NCBI RefSeq assembly: GCF_008831285.2
Contig: NC_045147.1
Coordinates: 5,994,334-6,058,333 of the forward strand
Length of the DNA: 64,000 bases
Direction: 5' to 3'
Source of the DNA: Nymphaea colorata
Lineage: Eukaryota > Streptophyta > Magnoliopsida > Nymphaeales > Nymphaeaceae
Shown: one piece after another, positions 50,154-63,329 of the stretch
How positions within the stretch are numbered: position 1 is the first letter of the stretch
Layout of the letters: the number at the start of each line of letters is the position of its first letter
Notes under the pieces: model-generated
Told to the model about the DNA's origin: nothing
The model's input: the letters and a program-made list of their open reading frames with translations, nothing else
Database searches by the model: none
Made by a program: the position numbers and the translations under genes

Positions 50154-52825
50154 CTATCCTAACCTTTGCCCTAGCTGTAGCTCGTAGCTCACGGTGTATA
50201 GCCTCGTAAGATCTTCACCTAAGATGTCCACTGACCGTGCATTAGCCTCACTATGAATCTGGGCTGTTGCAGCGTTCACCTCAGCTACAACGTTGCACAC
50301 ACGCAATGTGTGCGGCCCTTCGTGCGCCACACTCTCCTTCGACATCGTCGGCTATGTGCTGGCCCTCGCGCTCACCCTCGCCCTCGGCTGTGGCATCCTT
50401 CCGCATCAGTTGACGCTCGACAATCTCCTTAGCCACCCTAGGCACTCGATTGCACTCGCCAACTCGGTCGGCATGACCATTGGCCGCTCTCACCACTGTT
50501 ACCTCACTTCCCTCGTGACCCTTGTCATCTATGGCCCGTTCTGCATCGGCCATTTGCTAGGCTGTCTTGGTGCCATGCAGCTCGGCTGCGTCCTGCGTTC
50601 CGCCCTCGGCAGCAGTCTCAGCACTATTTGTAGTTGTGTCTATGGTTTTGGACTCAACAATGTCTTCGGTGATAGCAGCGGTCATGCTAGGGCCTGGTCC
50701 TTCGGCAGCCTCATCGACCTCCTGCGGCAGTGCTCCAAGTGCGTGTGTATCAGATCCATCCCCCTTGGATTGAGCTTGCCCCCAAGCTTGTAAGCAAGGA
50801 AAGCGATGCATGCTAACATCCAATGCCTCCCATGAGGTACCTCTGTCAAGCCCCTCAAATTCAACCAATACCTCTGACCTTGGCTGCCCACTTCGTACTA
50901 CCTACCAATGATGTAATATCCGAAGGTACCGGTTACTAATTAGGAACATCCTCAACCTGTGTCGGCAAGTCCCCAAAGTATGGTTTGAGCCTAGTAACAT
51001 GCAAAAACGGGATGAACCTGCGCAATGGTTGGCAAGGATAGCCGATATGCGGCCTTACCTATCCTTTGAAGCACCCAAAAAGGCACATAGCACTTCGGCA
51101 ATAACTTGAAATACAGTTGACACATCAACGAGCTTTGCCTCATGGGCAACGTTTCAGCCATACATAGTCTCCCAAGGTGAATTCCCAATCCTATCTACCC
51201 TTATTGTAACCTGCCTCATTCGGTTTTAGGCCTTGGTGATATTCTGCCGTAAAGAATCGATGATCTCATTGCATAGTCTCACAAGGTAAATTTCCAATCC
51301 TGTCTACCCTTATTGTAACCTGCCTCATTCGGTTTTGAGCATTGGCGATATTCTGCTGTAAAGAATCGATGATCTCATTGTGGTTTATCAACTCGCAATC
51401 AATAGTATCATCCCGTGTTGTGCCCCCTTTGTAGTGCAGAATAGTTGGCGGAGGATAGCCATATAACTCTCCAAGTCGGATGAGCGCTATGGCCTTCCTG
51501 GTCGCCTTTGGTCTGCGTGTCTGTGCTTGGCACTCATCGGCAGCTCGGTCGGCATGACTTTCGGTCGCTCTCACCACGGCAATCTCACTTTCCTTGCGAT
51601 CTTCGTCATTTGCTATCCCGCCTATTGTCTATCCTGCATCGGCCATCTGCTTGGCTGTCTCGGCATCATGCAGCTTGTCAGCTGTCTCGGCATCATGCAG
51701 CTTGTCAGCTGTCTCGACACTATCTGCAACTACGTCTACGGTCTTGGACTCAATAATGCCTTCGGCGACAACAGCGGTCATGTTTGGGCTCGGTCCTTCG
51801 GCAGCCTCATCGGCCGCATGCGGCAGTGCTCCAAGTGGGTGTGTATCAGATCCACCCCCCTTGGAGTGAGCTTGCTCCCAAGCTCGTACGCGAGGAAAAC
51901 GATGCACAATGTCATCCAATGCCTCCCATGAGGCACCTTTGTTAAGCCCTTCCCATTCAACCAATTCCTCTGACCTTGGCTGCCCACTTCGTACTACCTG
52001 CTGATGACGTAGTATCCGATAAGGTACCAGTTGCTGATTAGGGACACCCTCAACCTGTGCCGGCAAGTCCCCAAAGTGCAGTTTGAGCATGGTAACATGA
52101 AAAACGGGATGGACTTGTGCGGTGGGTGCAAGGCTTGCCGATATGCAGCCTTCCCTATCATTTGAAGCACTCGGAAAGACCCATAGTACTTCGGCAATAA
52201 CTTGGAATTCGGTTGACCCATGAATGATCTTTGCCTCATGGGCATCCGTTTCAGCGATACATAGTCTCCCAAGGCAAATTCCCTATCCTTTCTTATTGTA
52301 GACTTGCCTCATTCGGTTTTGAGCCTTGGCGATATTCTGCCATAAAGAATCGATGATCTCATTTGCGGTTTCTCAACTCGCAATCAACAGTATCATCCGT
52401 GCAGTGCCCCCTTCGTAGTGCATAGCTGACAGAGAATAGCCATATAACTCCCCAACTCAGATGCGTGCTACGGCCTTCCTGGTCGCCTTTGGTCTTGCGC
52501 GTCTGTGCTTGGCACTCTTCGGCAGCTCAGTGGCATGACCTTTGGCTGCTCTCGCCACGATAATCTCACGTCCCTCACGACCTTCGTCATTTGGTATCCT
52601 GCCTATGGCCCGTCCTGCGTCGGCCATCTGCTCGGCTGTCTTGGTGTCATGCCGCTCGGCTGCGTCCTGTGTTCCGCCCTTGGCAACGGTCTCAACACAA
52701 TATGCTGTCTACGGTCTTGGACCCAACAATGCCTTCGGCGACAGCCGGGGTCATGCTAGCGCCCTGTCCTTTGGCAGCCTCATCGGCTGCATGCGGCAGT
52801 GCTCCAAGTGGGTGTGTATCAAGAC
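50154..52825 (-). pseudogene. Ty3/gypsy integrase C-terminal region, tandemly triplicated
   Basis: Minus-strand frames repeat the same modules. Module 1, integrase end: GELYGYPPPTILHYKGGTT and SLQQNIANAQNRMRQV. Module 2: FKLLPKCYVPFWVLQRIGKA and AYRLSLPTIAQVHPVF. Module 3, chromodomain-like: VEWEGLNKGASWEALDDIVH. Module 4: a long acidic, Ala-rich C-terminal tail. Tails lie at about 50154-50870, 51500-51930 and 52490-52825, with integrase/chromodomain parts between. Protease, reverse transcriptase, RNase H and the integrase core are absent. Stops and frameshifts occur in every copy. In the middle tail an 8-residue DKLHDAET unit is itself repeated. Confidence 0.78.
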
Positions 52826-55720
52826 CTAACAAGAAATGAGAATTTCCCCGCAAATCAAATAAAAGGAGACATTGTAATGGACACACAAATTAAATATAAG
52901 AAGGTTCACTTTGTGATGGACATGGGTTGTGGCCTTACCTATGGCCATAGTCATATCTATGGGCATCCATCGTGGCAATAGGACAATATTGTCATAGTGA
53001 GTTCTAATAAAGTACTTAACTTCAAATTTTCTACTTGAATATAAGTTTTTAAGTTGAACAAATAAGGTAATTAATCCCATTAATTTGCACATAGTAACAT
53101 TGAGATTCAGTCAACTGCTCTAAAACTAAGTTTTTCATGTTGTAATTGGTGATGAAATAACACTAGTCTATTTGCTGCACCAACCATTGTGAGAGCAAGT
53201 GGAAATGATTAATGACTAGCCCAAAATTACTTCAAGGATCAATGATTCTCCCACTTTAGCACCAAGTTAAATTTGGTTATCAAATGTAGAAAAAAAATGA
53301 CAAATTCAAAGTAGAAGATTCAGCATGGTTCAAGTATGGATGACTTATGCGGCAAGGCAGCCACAATTCAAGCTTCTCACGCTTAACATTAACAATGTAC
53401 ATAAGAAATCATACAACATTTTTAATAACAAATTAATGGAATTACAGTCAAATCAATGTCAATATATTATTTTGGATTTATTAGTTGGACAAAAATAATA
53501 CATGTGAAAATAAGTTGTAACATAACAATTTGATGAAATGAAAAAAAAAAACTAATGAGAAGAACAATATCCTTCTATCAAAAAGTTCAATCAACCTTGT
53601 GTTGGGGCACAACTTTAATTACAAAATTGTAGCTTCATATGTCGCCCATAGTAATATTGATGTAGTAAATTCTCTTGATTTTAAATAACTACAATATTCA
53701 AATCTTTTACTTTCTCTTATTTCAAAAAACGAAGTAATTCTCAACATAGTCATGGGATAAGATTTTGTTAGAAATTAAGGATTTTGGCTTTCAAATGTAT
53801 TGAATTTCATAAATATATGAAGACTAGATATCAATCTTGCTAGTGGAATTCGTTATATCATTTTTCAAATATATGTAATACCTTTCACATGTGCATGGTT
53901 GGGTATGTTGGACTAAAAGACATAACAAATAAAATTTATATCTCTAAGGATTTGTTGCTTCTACACCCAGAGATATGTAACATCATATTTTTCTTATTAT
54001 AGGCAAGCCACCAAACAAATATCTGTCCAAATCTAAGTTCAATAGTACCGGCCACTTGTTCTTGTCTGCCTAGAATGTAGGTTAGGTAATGTGTTTGACA
54101 AAGTACACAAAGGTAGAACTTGGTAATATATTGTAACTTGAAAACTTGTGGTATGTTTTTTTTTTTTTTTTGTAGAGCCTTCAATAGGGTTGTATAGTAG
54201 CCACATGTGAACTTTCTATAGGTCTGCTTAATTAGATGTTTATATCATTGACCAATCATAAGTTTATTCATTTTATAAATAGTTTCATATGAAAGTATGG
54301 CATAGAGGTCATGCTTCTTCATGAAGGAATTCACCCATTCAAACACTATATTATTCAAAATCGTTTGGTTCCACTCTACTTGGCTAAATCATGCACTATC
54401 ATTGAGGCCTATGCATAAAAGGAATTGTTTTCCTATGCTCTATCCTTAAACCATAGGTCCTCGTACATGTACAAACCTTAGCTCTTCTAAGGTGGTATTT
54501 CGTAAATGAGTTGAACAATCTTGCTAAGAGGCCATTAGTATCTTCTAGTTAAAATGGGAGTAAACTAGAACATTAATTTCAAGAAGCACAAATCCTTGCA
54601 AGGCCTTTTATTTCTAGGTGAATGAGTTCTTGACTTTCTTAGATATTATTGTTATGACATATAGTGATGCTATCCCCAGGGTCACTTTCATATGCAAATC
54701 TTTACGTTTCTCTAGTTTTTAAACTTTAGGGTATGATTTTATACATATGTTCAACAATTTGGTTGCCTTGGCTTATAACTGGGATTGCCATCTGCTGCTT
54801 TAAAACTAAAGCTTTTGGTATTCTAGCATGCTATTTGGTCAATCATTTTTTAATAACATAAAATCATTCTTGCACAAGAAATTTTGGATCAAAATCAGTG
54901 CTCCTTTTTAACCATCTTGTTATGTGGTTGCAAATTTTCGAGGTTGATTTATAGATGGGTCTCCCTAACAAAAAGACTTTGTAGGCATTTTAAAAATTTT
55001 ATAGACCAGCCAAAATCATATGAAATTTTTTAAGGAAGGGTACAATGTAGTATATATTCAAACGAACATTTAAATGAAGATATTTATGGAATGTAAATGT
55101 TTCCTACATGCATTAGGGTCATATTTTTAGGAGGCCAATAATGTATCTCCACAAATGAGAATTATAAGACAGGGGTTCACCAATTTAATTTAGATTGGAA
55201 GATAGAATGAATCTTTTTCTCGTTTGAAATAGACTACTCCCCAACAAGAAAGTGAAGCAAGAAACTACTGGGTACATTTTTTCCTACATTAGCACCTTTT
55301 CTAGAATAAAGATAAGCAATTCATATGAAAAGAGTATCACATCCTCTAGGAAGTGAATTTCTTGCGAAGAAGGAGGTCATAAAATATGAAGAGTCAAACT
55401 TTCTTATGTGAAGGTTTTTAGGATTCAAGAAACCTTTACCTCAATATTTTACACAATTAAGTTTTGGAATTTTCATTGTTATAGTGGGTTAATTAGCCCT
55501 TATGAATCCCCCCCCTCCAAAAAGAGGTAATTGCACTCAAAAGTTAATTGACATGTAGCATTATGTTAAACAATTAGTTTATGTAATGAGAACATTCTTC
55601 TTTAGTATGTATAAGATTGTTAGATGTTCAGTCGTTACTTATCAAAATATCATCTTGTGTTTCTTTGGTATAGATAAGAGAATACTATTCATATCCCTTT
55701 AGTAATTTATATCCTTGTGA

Positions 55721-55723
<3 letters not shown>
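52826..55723. other. AT-rich, unassigned
   Basis: About 2.9 kb without a recognisable coding domain or terminal repeat. A T run lies near 54154-54171. Probably old element debris. Confidence 0.35.

Positions 55724-55767
<44 letters not shown>
55724..55767. repeat. (GA)n microsatellite
   Basis: 44 bp of GA. On the minus strand it lies just past the end of a LINE remnant, as a 3' simple-repeat tail would. Confidence 0.95.
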
Positions 55768-55769
<2 letters not shown>

Positions 55770-55789
55770 TTTTATTAAATGAATCTAAA

Positions 55790-56235
55790 ACATCCAAAGA
55801 GTAATTTATGTATGGGTACAACATTGACAAAGACAAAACAACAGAAAATAAAATGCAAGCAGTAGAGAAAAAGTGAGAAACAACATCCGGTGGCAAGAAA
55901 GCCTACAAGATATACAGAGAGTGTGCAAAACATGATGAAAATCAAAACGCATGCTACAAAAGAAGACTTCATTTCGAGTGACCCAAATCTGCCATCAGAT
56001 GATGCATAACCATGCATGCCAAAGAAATTGCCAATGCTTAAACGTGTGAAGGGTTGGCTGCCCATAGAGAAGATCATGTGCAAAGGAAGATGGAGAAATA
56101 ACTGGAGCAGCAAAATGCCAAAAAGCATGAAAAAGTTGTTGGACCTTGTCACAATCCCAAAATAAGTGGTAAGAAGTTTCAATAGCTCGTTGACAAAAAA
56201 CACAATGATTAGCAAGGGTTAAGCCCTATGCTTGC
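55790..56235 (-). pseudogene. LINE (plant L1 type) 3' end with zf-RVT domain
   Basis: A minus-strand frame reads GLTLANHCVFCQRAIETSYH and LFWDCDKVQQLFHAFWHFAA, then IWVTRNEVFF. This is the zinc-binding domain (C-x2-C-x(n)-H-x4-C) that ends plant LINE ORF2 proteins; the ligands CVFC, H and C are all present. A stop interrupts before IWVTRNE. The upstream reverse transcriptase is not recognisable. Confidence 0.68.
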
Positions 56236-59200
56236 AAGTTGATGTAACTCTGAACTTTATCATGTAAGATAGAGAGTTCTCCAACATAGTGAAAATTCAT
56301 TAGAAATTATGAATCAATAAGTTGTCATGAATTACATAGACAATAAAAAAAAAGATACATAAAATGGGTGCCAATTAGGGATTGCAATGAGCGAGTTTGT
56401 GGCTAGGTCAACATAGTTAGGATGAACACTGGCCTGGTATGAGGAGCATACCACAAAGAGTATGGAGAGGGGTTTCATAGGGTTGTATTATTATGATCCC
56501 TATAGGGACTCCATCAACGGTAGATTGGCAAACTCATGTCCATGCATTAGGCACAATTAAGGAAGAAACAATAGGTAGTGAGGGAGTTTACCTCATAAAG
56601 GAAGGTTGAAAAACACAGCCATGGAAGGCGAAGTGCCTACAAAAGGAAGCATTTAGAAAATATGTCGAAAGTGCAAAAAAAAATGCTCATTGGAAAAAAA
56701 ATGAAGCTAATATTTGAAGTTCGTTAGGTGTTCAAGTGGTTTGCGAGGATGAAATAGCAAACTAGTTCTCTGGATGGTGAATGTTTGAATGAGAGTGCAT
56801 TCCATGACATAAGATGCTAGAGACTAGGCCGTAGTACAATAGGAGAAGCCAATTTTGAAGTTACTTGAGATTTATCAAAGGGACTAGTAAGTTTGGCATG
56901 TTGGAAAGGGAAAGAGACAAAGTGACTAAAGGCTTTGAAAAGAGAGTCAAGATCTTCCAAATGGATGAAGCCCTGCTAACTTAAACTATCTAGGTGGAAA
57001 CATGGCTATAAAAGTGGCATTTGACTTTGGGGCAGGAAAAAGGGGCAAGAACCACTACTCTTTCTAGAGAATTGCCATGTTCAAATGCTTCAAACAAGGG
57101 ATGCCAATACCACTTATTGAAATAGGTCAAGAAATGACATACTGTACAATAAGGCATGGTCAGGAAGGTAGACCCTAAAAGGAAATGGTAGAAGCTGTAG
57201 TTCAAATTGTGGAGAATAGTGACAAACATATGAAAGATGAAGGGCAATATGATATTCATTTAAAAGGAGATGATGACCACAAATGCATGCTATTTTGAAA
57301 GAGGAGATGATGGTAGAGTAGCTTTTCAATGGATAGTTTGCTAACATCATGATGATGAGCACAAAGATATGCATGGGTGACATGTTTTACATAATTGAAC
57401 TCCTCAAAGAGGACAATGTAATGTTGATAGTAAATTTGGCTGTGAATGAAGCTTGCCATAGAGGCCCATTAAGAAGCAATTTAAACCTAGTTATTTCTTG
57501 AATGTTAAGGACCATTAAACTAACTTGATTTCCTCAATGGAGAAAGGCCACATGGGAAGCAATATTTGAGATACAAACAGTTTTTGATGAGGAAAGACAA
57601 TGATGATAGCTTAGTATGAACAATTAGTTGAAAGTGAGGTTAAAGTAAATTGTGAGGGTTGGAAGATGTCATTGTCTTGGTAAATGTAGTTTCTCAAGAT
57701 AATGAGACACCAAGAAGGGAGATACAACTATCTTGCAAAAAATATGGGTTTACTTTTGCCACCAAATTATGTCTCTAATATACCACTCGGTAATAAGTGT
57801 AGAGACCATGGATGTACTAGAGATTGTATAACTAAAGAAAAGGAGGATGTGTGAGCATCAGGTCAGGTACCTTACGAGTAGTAAGGTACTTGGCCTGAAA
57901 TGGGCTAGGTTTGGAACACATGATCGACATGCGGACTGGCCAATAAACATTCAGAGTAAGCACGACAAACCTGACAGCTCAAAAAATGTACATGTGAGAA
58001 ACTACCATGTGCAACTGCATTCGCTCCTCTATCTCTCCACTTAGCTAGGTATGATCAAAATCCCTCCCTCTCTCACGTCCCTCTTCTCTCTCTCTTCCTT
58101 TGACTGTTGGGATTTCTATGCCAAAAAAAACTCTTGATGGGGTTTTTTTGTTTCAATAAAAACCCTATTGTCGAGGATTCCAGATGAAACACAAACCTAG
58201 ATGTCACAGTTCTGTTTTGATAGAAAACATGTTCAAGGTTTATGTCGAAACATAACCCTCAAAAAGAGAGGACCAATGGTGATTTTTATCTAGAATCCCC
58301 TAGCAACAGCGGTTGAAACTTCATGACAGGATGCAATTACAAGTGTGCAATGCATTATAATAAAAAAAAGTGTTGGCCTGTGCTCAGGCTATCGGCAAGG
58401 GCTGTTGGTTGGTTGAGTTTGGCTTTGGATCGGGCTGGCACTGGCCTGATCCCCAGCTGTAAAGGGAGGTTGGATTGTCAAGTAAAGATCTCATGGAACT
58501 AGATTGGGAAGAAAATTCAAGTCAAGTGATGGTAGCTTGTACGGACATTGTAGGGGATGTTATATACCATTAAATGACTACTAGTATAAGAAAACTACCA
58601 TACTGGTGTCAATACATGAAGGTATGTATCTTTTATTTGTTAATTTTAGTGCATTCGTTAGGTTGGAGGTAAAAAATTAACACTTAAAGTGTTCATATAG
58701 GGTATCTAGTTGGGCATTGATATGAAAATAGTGGCCAATGGTGAATAAGTCAATTAAAAGGAGGACTTAATCTAGCTTCCAAAGGAGAGAATGCAATGTC
58801 AATGCAGAGGGAGGCCTAACGATGACACTTGAAAGGAAGTCTTAAAAGCACCTCATAGAGCCTTAGATTAGACCATTTGACAATTGCTAGAAAATTATCA
58901 TTGATGCATTATGAAAGCACCATAGCTTAGAGTATTATTCCCCATTCTTGGGATAGATTAACCCAAAGATCACACAACAAGAAGCTAGTACAAGAGGTAT
59001 AAGAGTAAATGTGAGGAAGGAATGCATGTGAGTAGAGTTGTGGTAGGAAAACTTAAGACCTTGAGGAAGAGCAGAAAAATTCTATTCATTTTGATTGCAT
59101 GGAATCAAAAAAATGGGATCTCAAACAAGTAGAGCCCTACAATAGAGTTGTTAGATGACAAAAAATCAAACTATGCATAACAACAAATAGAGTCGATGAG

Positions 59201-60019
59201 AGGTCTAACAATGACGAACAAGTTAGACTTGAAGATAGTGAAGACCTAGGTACTAAGCCAATGAATTCAGGAGCTAATGGCAAAATAGGAAGAGGAGTCA
59301 TTTAGCCTGCAACCATTCCAAGATGTTAGTGTTATGGGAAAAGACAGAGATGCAAGAAGAGTATAGAGTGGGCCATATCAAAATTAGGAAGAATGCATTT
59401 GTCAAATGTAGAGAGGTGACAAACTCCTTTTTGAGCTTGAGGAGGAAAAATGATTAAATGAGAGTTTGTGGAGCTTTAAATTAAATTACAAAAGAAGCAT
59501 AATTATGGGGTTTTGAGTGAGAGGGATGTTAAGATGTTATAAGGTGAGGAGAACCAAAGCATCACGCCAAGTTTTGGACGGCAAATAACTTTGTAGTGGA
59601 TGATCAATTTGGTGGACGAGAGAGAAGTGAGTCTTTGGACGAAGGCTAACTGTTGTTTCATCAAGAGGGATTAAGGTTTCTTCTTCCCCTCCCTTTTTGG
59701 TGTAGGGGAGACGATGATGGTGGGTGAGTGAGGGTTGATATTGGATGGTAGAGTGAATTGGTGGGGCAATGTTGGAACTCCATTGGAGGCTTTTAAGGAC
59801 AATGGGGGCGCCTCGATGCCCATGAAGCAATCTTGGCATCAAGCATAGAGCAATGAGATTGAGATTGACATGGAGTGAATGGTTTCTCTTTTGGTTTGGT
59901 AGGAAATCAATAAGACAAAACAACTTTGTTTCTGAAAAAATCATATAGAAAGATGGTGAGAGATTTTTTTTTTATTTTATTTTATGAGGATTAGAACACC
60001 AGTCGGAAATAATGGTGCC
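56236..60019. other. unassigned, probably further LINE and element debris
   Basis: No supported domain. A hairpin GGTACCTTAC/GTAAGGTAC lies near 57866-57889, and CT-rich sequence at 58055-58110. A 135-codon minus-strand frame (59537-59944) has no recognisable features. Confidence 0.35.
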
Positions 60020-60545
60020 TCGAAGTTAGATTACCTACACATCTTCGAGGCACTCAAGAAGCAATAGACTGATATGTTCCCGGTCAGATTCATAGTGGTC
60101 AAGAAAAATAATTTTCTGATCTACACTAAATCAAAAGAATTGATTAATGCTATTCTTAACCTTGGTGCTGGAGGATAGGGAACTGTGTGGTCATTGCAAA
60201 TTGATGGTGGCTGAGGCAGCCAATGACCAAACCTTTTAACATGGTGCATATATGGGTTCACTTACCAGAATTTTAAGTAGAACTATGAATTGATAGGGTC
60301 ATAGGATGCTTTTGGAAGCTAAGCTCTTGGGCTTCGACTTGTTCACTTTTTGTATAGGGAGGTCTAGTTTTGCAAAAGTTCAACTCGAAGAGCCAATAGG
60401 ATATGAACCAGTTCCAGAGATTAGGCTCATAGTGGAGGATGGTTGAACCTTCATCCAGATGATAGAGTTTAAGTCTACGATCACATTTTGCTCAATATGC
60501 AGCTCTACTACCCACTTGACAATAAGTTGTAGCATAGTTTAGCCA
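60020..60545 (+). pseudogene. LINE ORF1 remnant (DUF4283 and CCHC knuckle)
   Basis: Plus-strand pieces in several frames: RSSFAKVQLEEPIGYEPVPE, then IRLIVEDG, then a knuckle CSICSSTTHLTISC with the C-x2-C-x4-H-x4-C spacing intact. ORF1 proteins bind element RNA. At least four stops. Confidence 0.62.
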
Positions 60546-62079
60546 CAATGGGGGAAGCCATGAAAACACCAGACGTATGAACAAAAGTTAAGATAATAAA
60601 GGTCAAATGAAGAACACTAACATCCCAACCACAGTAAAAAGTGAACAAGCAATATCGTTTTTAGGCATTGGCTTAGAAGGATTTGTATTTCTCCCATCAG
60701 GAAGAGGATGCATGAATTGTTAGTCTCCAATAGACGACGGCTAAAGGTGCCATCCTGGAACCAGGCCCAAAGAAGCATATTGGAAAATCAAAGAAGTTTA
60801 ATCCGACAAATGAAGTTGGTGGGGTGGTCAACAAATCATATGATGGTGGCCTTACTAAAAAGCTTGGCTTAGAGGAGACTCCGATTGTAGGAGGCATGCT
60901 GGGTCATTCAACACCACTAGGATATGAAGATGTTTGTCCATTAGACAATACAGGCTAGGAGAACATACCTTTCTTGCTGGCAGGGCCCAACATTAAACAT
61001 ATGAGTAAATGAAAATCAAGGTAAGCTTGAAGAGGTGGCTTAAATGCAAGGAAGTGACCTAGTTCAAAAGATGAGTGACATCTCCAGTGGATCATTGGGC
61101 ACTGACTACTATTGAACTCAGTAAAAGATTGAGAACTGGTAACTCCAAAGGCAATATTGCAAAAAAAAAAAATTGCAAAAGGTGGAGGGAGTCAACATTG
61201 AAAACTGAATGTTAGATGAAGACATGCTGACATAAGATAAAGAATACTAGATGGCAGTAGAATGTAAAGGTGCAAACCAGATGTTGAAGAGAAATAGGGC
61301 AGATGCCAACATGGCTAACGGGTTCCTAAAGAGCCATAAATATTCCAAATAGGAATAAGAAGGTTGACAAACAATGCATTGCAATGAGGTCTTATGATGC
61401 TGCTCACCAAAGAAAAGCCCATTATTTCTATTGTTTTGGATGCCAGAATTTCTTGCGAAGGCTTAGCTAAGCTTCATTTGAAATATGTAGGATATTAGAT
61501 GATCTAACATTTGGGCACAATCAGTGGGCTCACATCATTATACTCTAGGACGACTTGGAGGCAAGTCTGATTTCCTACAACCTCACAATTGCTTGGAATG
61601 AATGTTTGTTTATGATTGTTGAGGTGAATGAAGATTTTGCCATGAAAAGATATCAACTTTGAGATTTAATTTTTGTTATTGTTGGTATTATTGTACCCTT
61701 CATATGCTTGGAGTCTTTAATTCAGTCTAACATTGAGGAAACAGGCCAACAACCTTTCAACAGCTTGCGTGGCCTTTCTAATCTTATCTAATCCAGTGAT
61801 TTGATTGAGCGAGTTGATAATGATTATGTTTTCAAGGATTAAGAATTAGAATAGTGTTCTAGAGGTTATGGGTTTGCTGGATAGAGCTTTTTTCAATCCC
61901 ACCCGATTAGATGATTTTTGGTAGGTCTTTGTTGTTTCTTTTCTCCTGTTATCATCTTCATACCACAACTTGGTTTTGATATACTGCAAAAAAAACAAGG
62001 TAGGAGCTCAATGTTTAAAGGACCTTATAGTTTTTTAATTTCTGGCTTGCAAAGTCAGAATGTATCAAAATAATCGAGA
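60546..62079. other. LINE interior, endonuclease not recognisable
   Basis: This interval should hold the ORF2 endonuclease. I could not find its catalytic motifs, so it is deleted or too diverged. Confidence 0.35.
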
Positions 62080-63310
62080 AGGCTTAGGGGGCAGATACCC
62101 ATGATCCAAGTATCTCTAAGGTACATGCTACTCAAAATGGCCTAGTCAAATGGGCCAAGCACATAGGGGAGAGTTTAACAAAGCATATTAAGAGCACCTT
62201 GGAAGCATTGCTTGAATGCCAGAAAGAGGCTAAGTGGGGGAATTAAAAAGCAATTGAGATAAAAAGAAGCGTGAAAGAGAAGTTGCACACTATTGTTAAC
62301 TTGAAGGAAGATTATTGGAGGCAGTGATTTAGCATTAAATGGTTACAACATAAAGATGCTAAAATAAGGTTTTTCCTCGACTCTGAAGGCTTGCAGGCAG
62401 CATAATAACATTCAGTTTGTTGTCTTGGGGCAAAGAGTAATTGAAGACCATAAAGAAGTAACGGTTGCAAACACTAAGCACTTTCAATGGTTTTTGGGAG
62501 ATGACCTTGCTACTGGTAGTATGTTGGAAAGCATGGTTGATGGTGCTCTTGTCTTCAATGAAGAAAACATTAAGCTTCTAAGGCTTATTTCAGATGAGGA
62601 AATAAAGATGACAATGACGATGACATATACAAATTCAGAGCTAGTGCTGAATGGATTCAATAACAAATTCTTTCAGGCCAACTAAGAGATGGTCAGACAT
62701 GATATCAATAGAATTATTTGCTATGTTTTTGAGAATGGCAGGATGATGAACAAAATTAAATATGACATGTATCTTCATAATTCCAAAAATTCAAAGTAAT
62801 AATTATGTTCATAGTTATCGATTGATCTCCTTATGTAATTGTCTCGGCAAGTTCATAAGCAGGGTAACGGTTAATAGATTGAGACCATTCATCTGACCCA
62901 TTATATCTCAAAAACAAAATGTCTTTCTGTTAGGCATATATATAACACAACTTTTTTTTGGTTCATGAAATCATTCATTCAATGCAGTTGCAGAAGGAAA
63001 AATCTCTTTGTTACAAAATGGACCTTAGTAAAACTTATGTTGACCAAGCTGGAATTTTCTTGCAAATGCATTTTAGGCATACAAGTTGTCAGTGGCCCAA
63101 TGTCGGCTCCCTTGAACGAAATGAAGAGTAAATTTGCAGCATGGAAACAAAAGATTTTGTCATAAGTGGGAAGAATGTATCAAGTTAAACACATTCTATT
63201 GACTATTTCATCCTATGGGTCCATAGCTTTAGAGCTCTCAGGGCAAACATTTAAGGTGATTGAACATCTTTGTTCAAATTTCCTTTGGATGAATCAGTTG
63301 AGGTACAACA
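62080..63310 (+). pseudogene. LINE ORF2 reverse transcriptase remnant
   Basis: In order: VKWAKHIGESLTKHIKSTLE (linker helix), IRFFLDSEG (kFFH-type motif), IIPKIQSNNYVHSYRLISLC with NCLGKFISRVTVNRLRP (finger/palm entry), and near the end KFAAWKQKILS and CSNFLWMNQ (thumb). The FADD catalytic box is missing, so a central part was deleted. Inactive. Confidence 0.72.
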
Positions 63311-63329
63311 TGTGCATTTAATAAAATGG

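Larger units (their letters stand above)
60020..63320 (+). mobile_element. Decayed plant LINE (L1 type)
   Basis: On the plus strand, a DUF4283/zinc-knuckle ORF1 remnant (60020-60545) is followed by about 1.5 kb of unrecognised sequence, then reverse transcriptase remnants (62080-63310). The order and orientation fit one element, heavily broken and internally deleted. The 3' end (zf-RVT) is missing, and gypsy sequence in the opposite orientation begins at about 63330. Confidence 0.68.

Noticed and set aside
50293-50793. 166-codon plus-strand frame
   Set aside because: It lies antisense to the gypsy C-terminal tail. The biased composition of the tail keeps the opposite strand open.
57866-57889. 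Short perfect hairpin as a terminator or small RNA
   Set aside because: A 9-bp stem with a 5-bp loop and no supporting context; readily found by chance in 64 kb.
59537-59944. 135-codon minus-strand frame
   Set aside because: No motif, no recognisable neighbours, and surrounded by element debris. Length alone is not enough.
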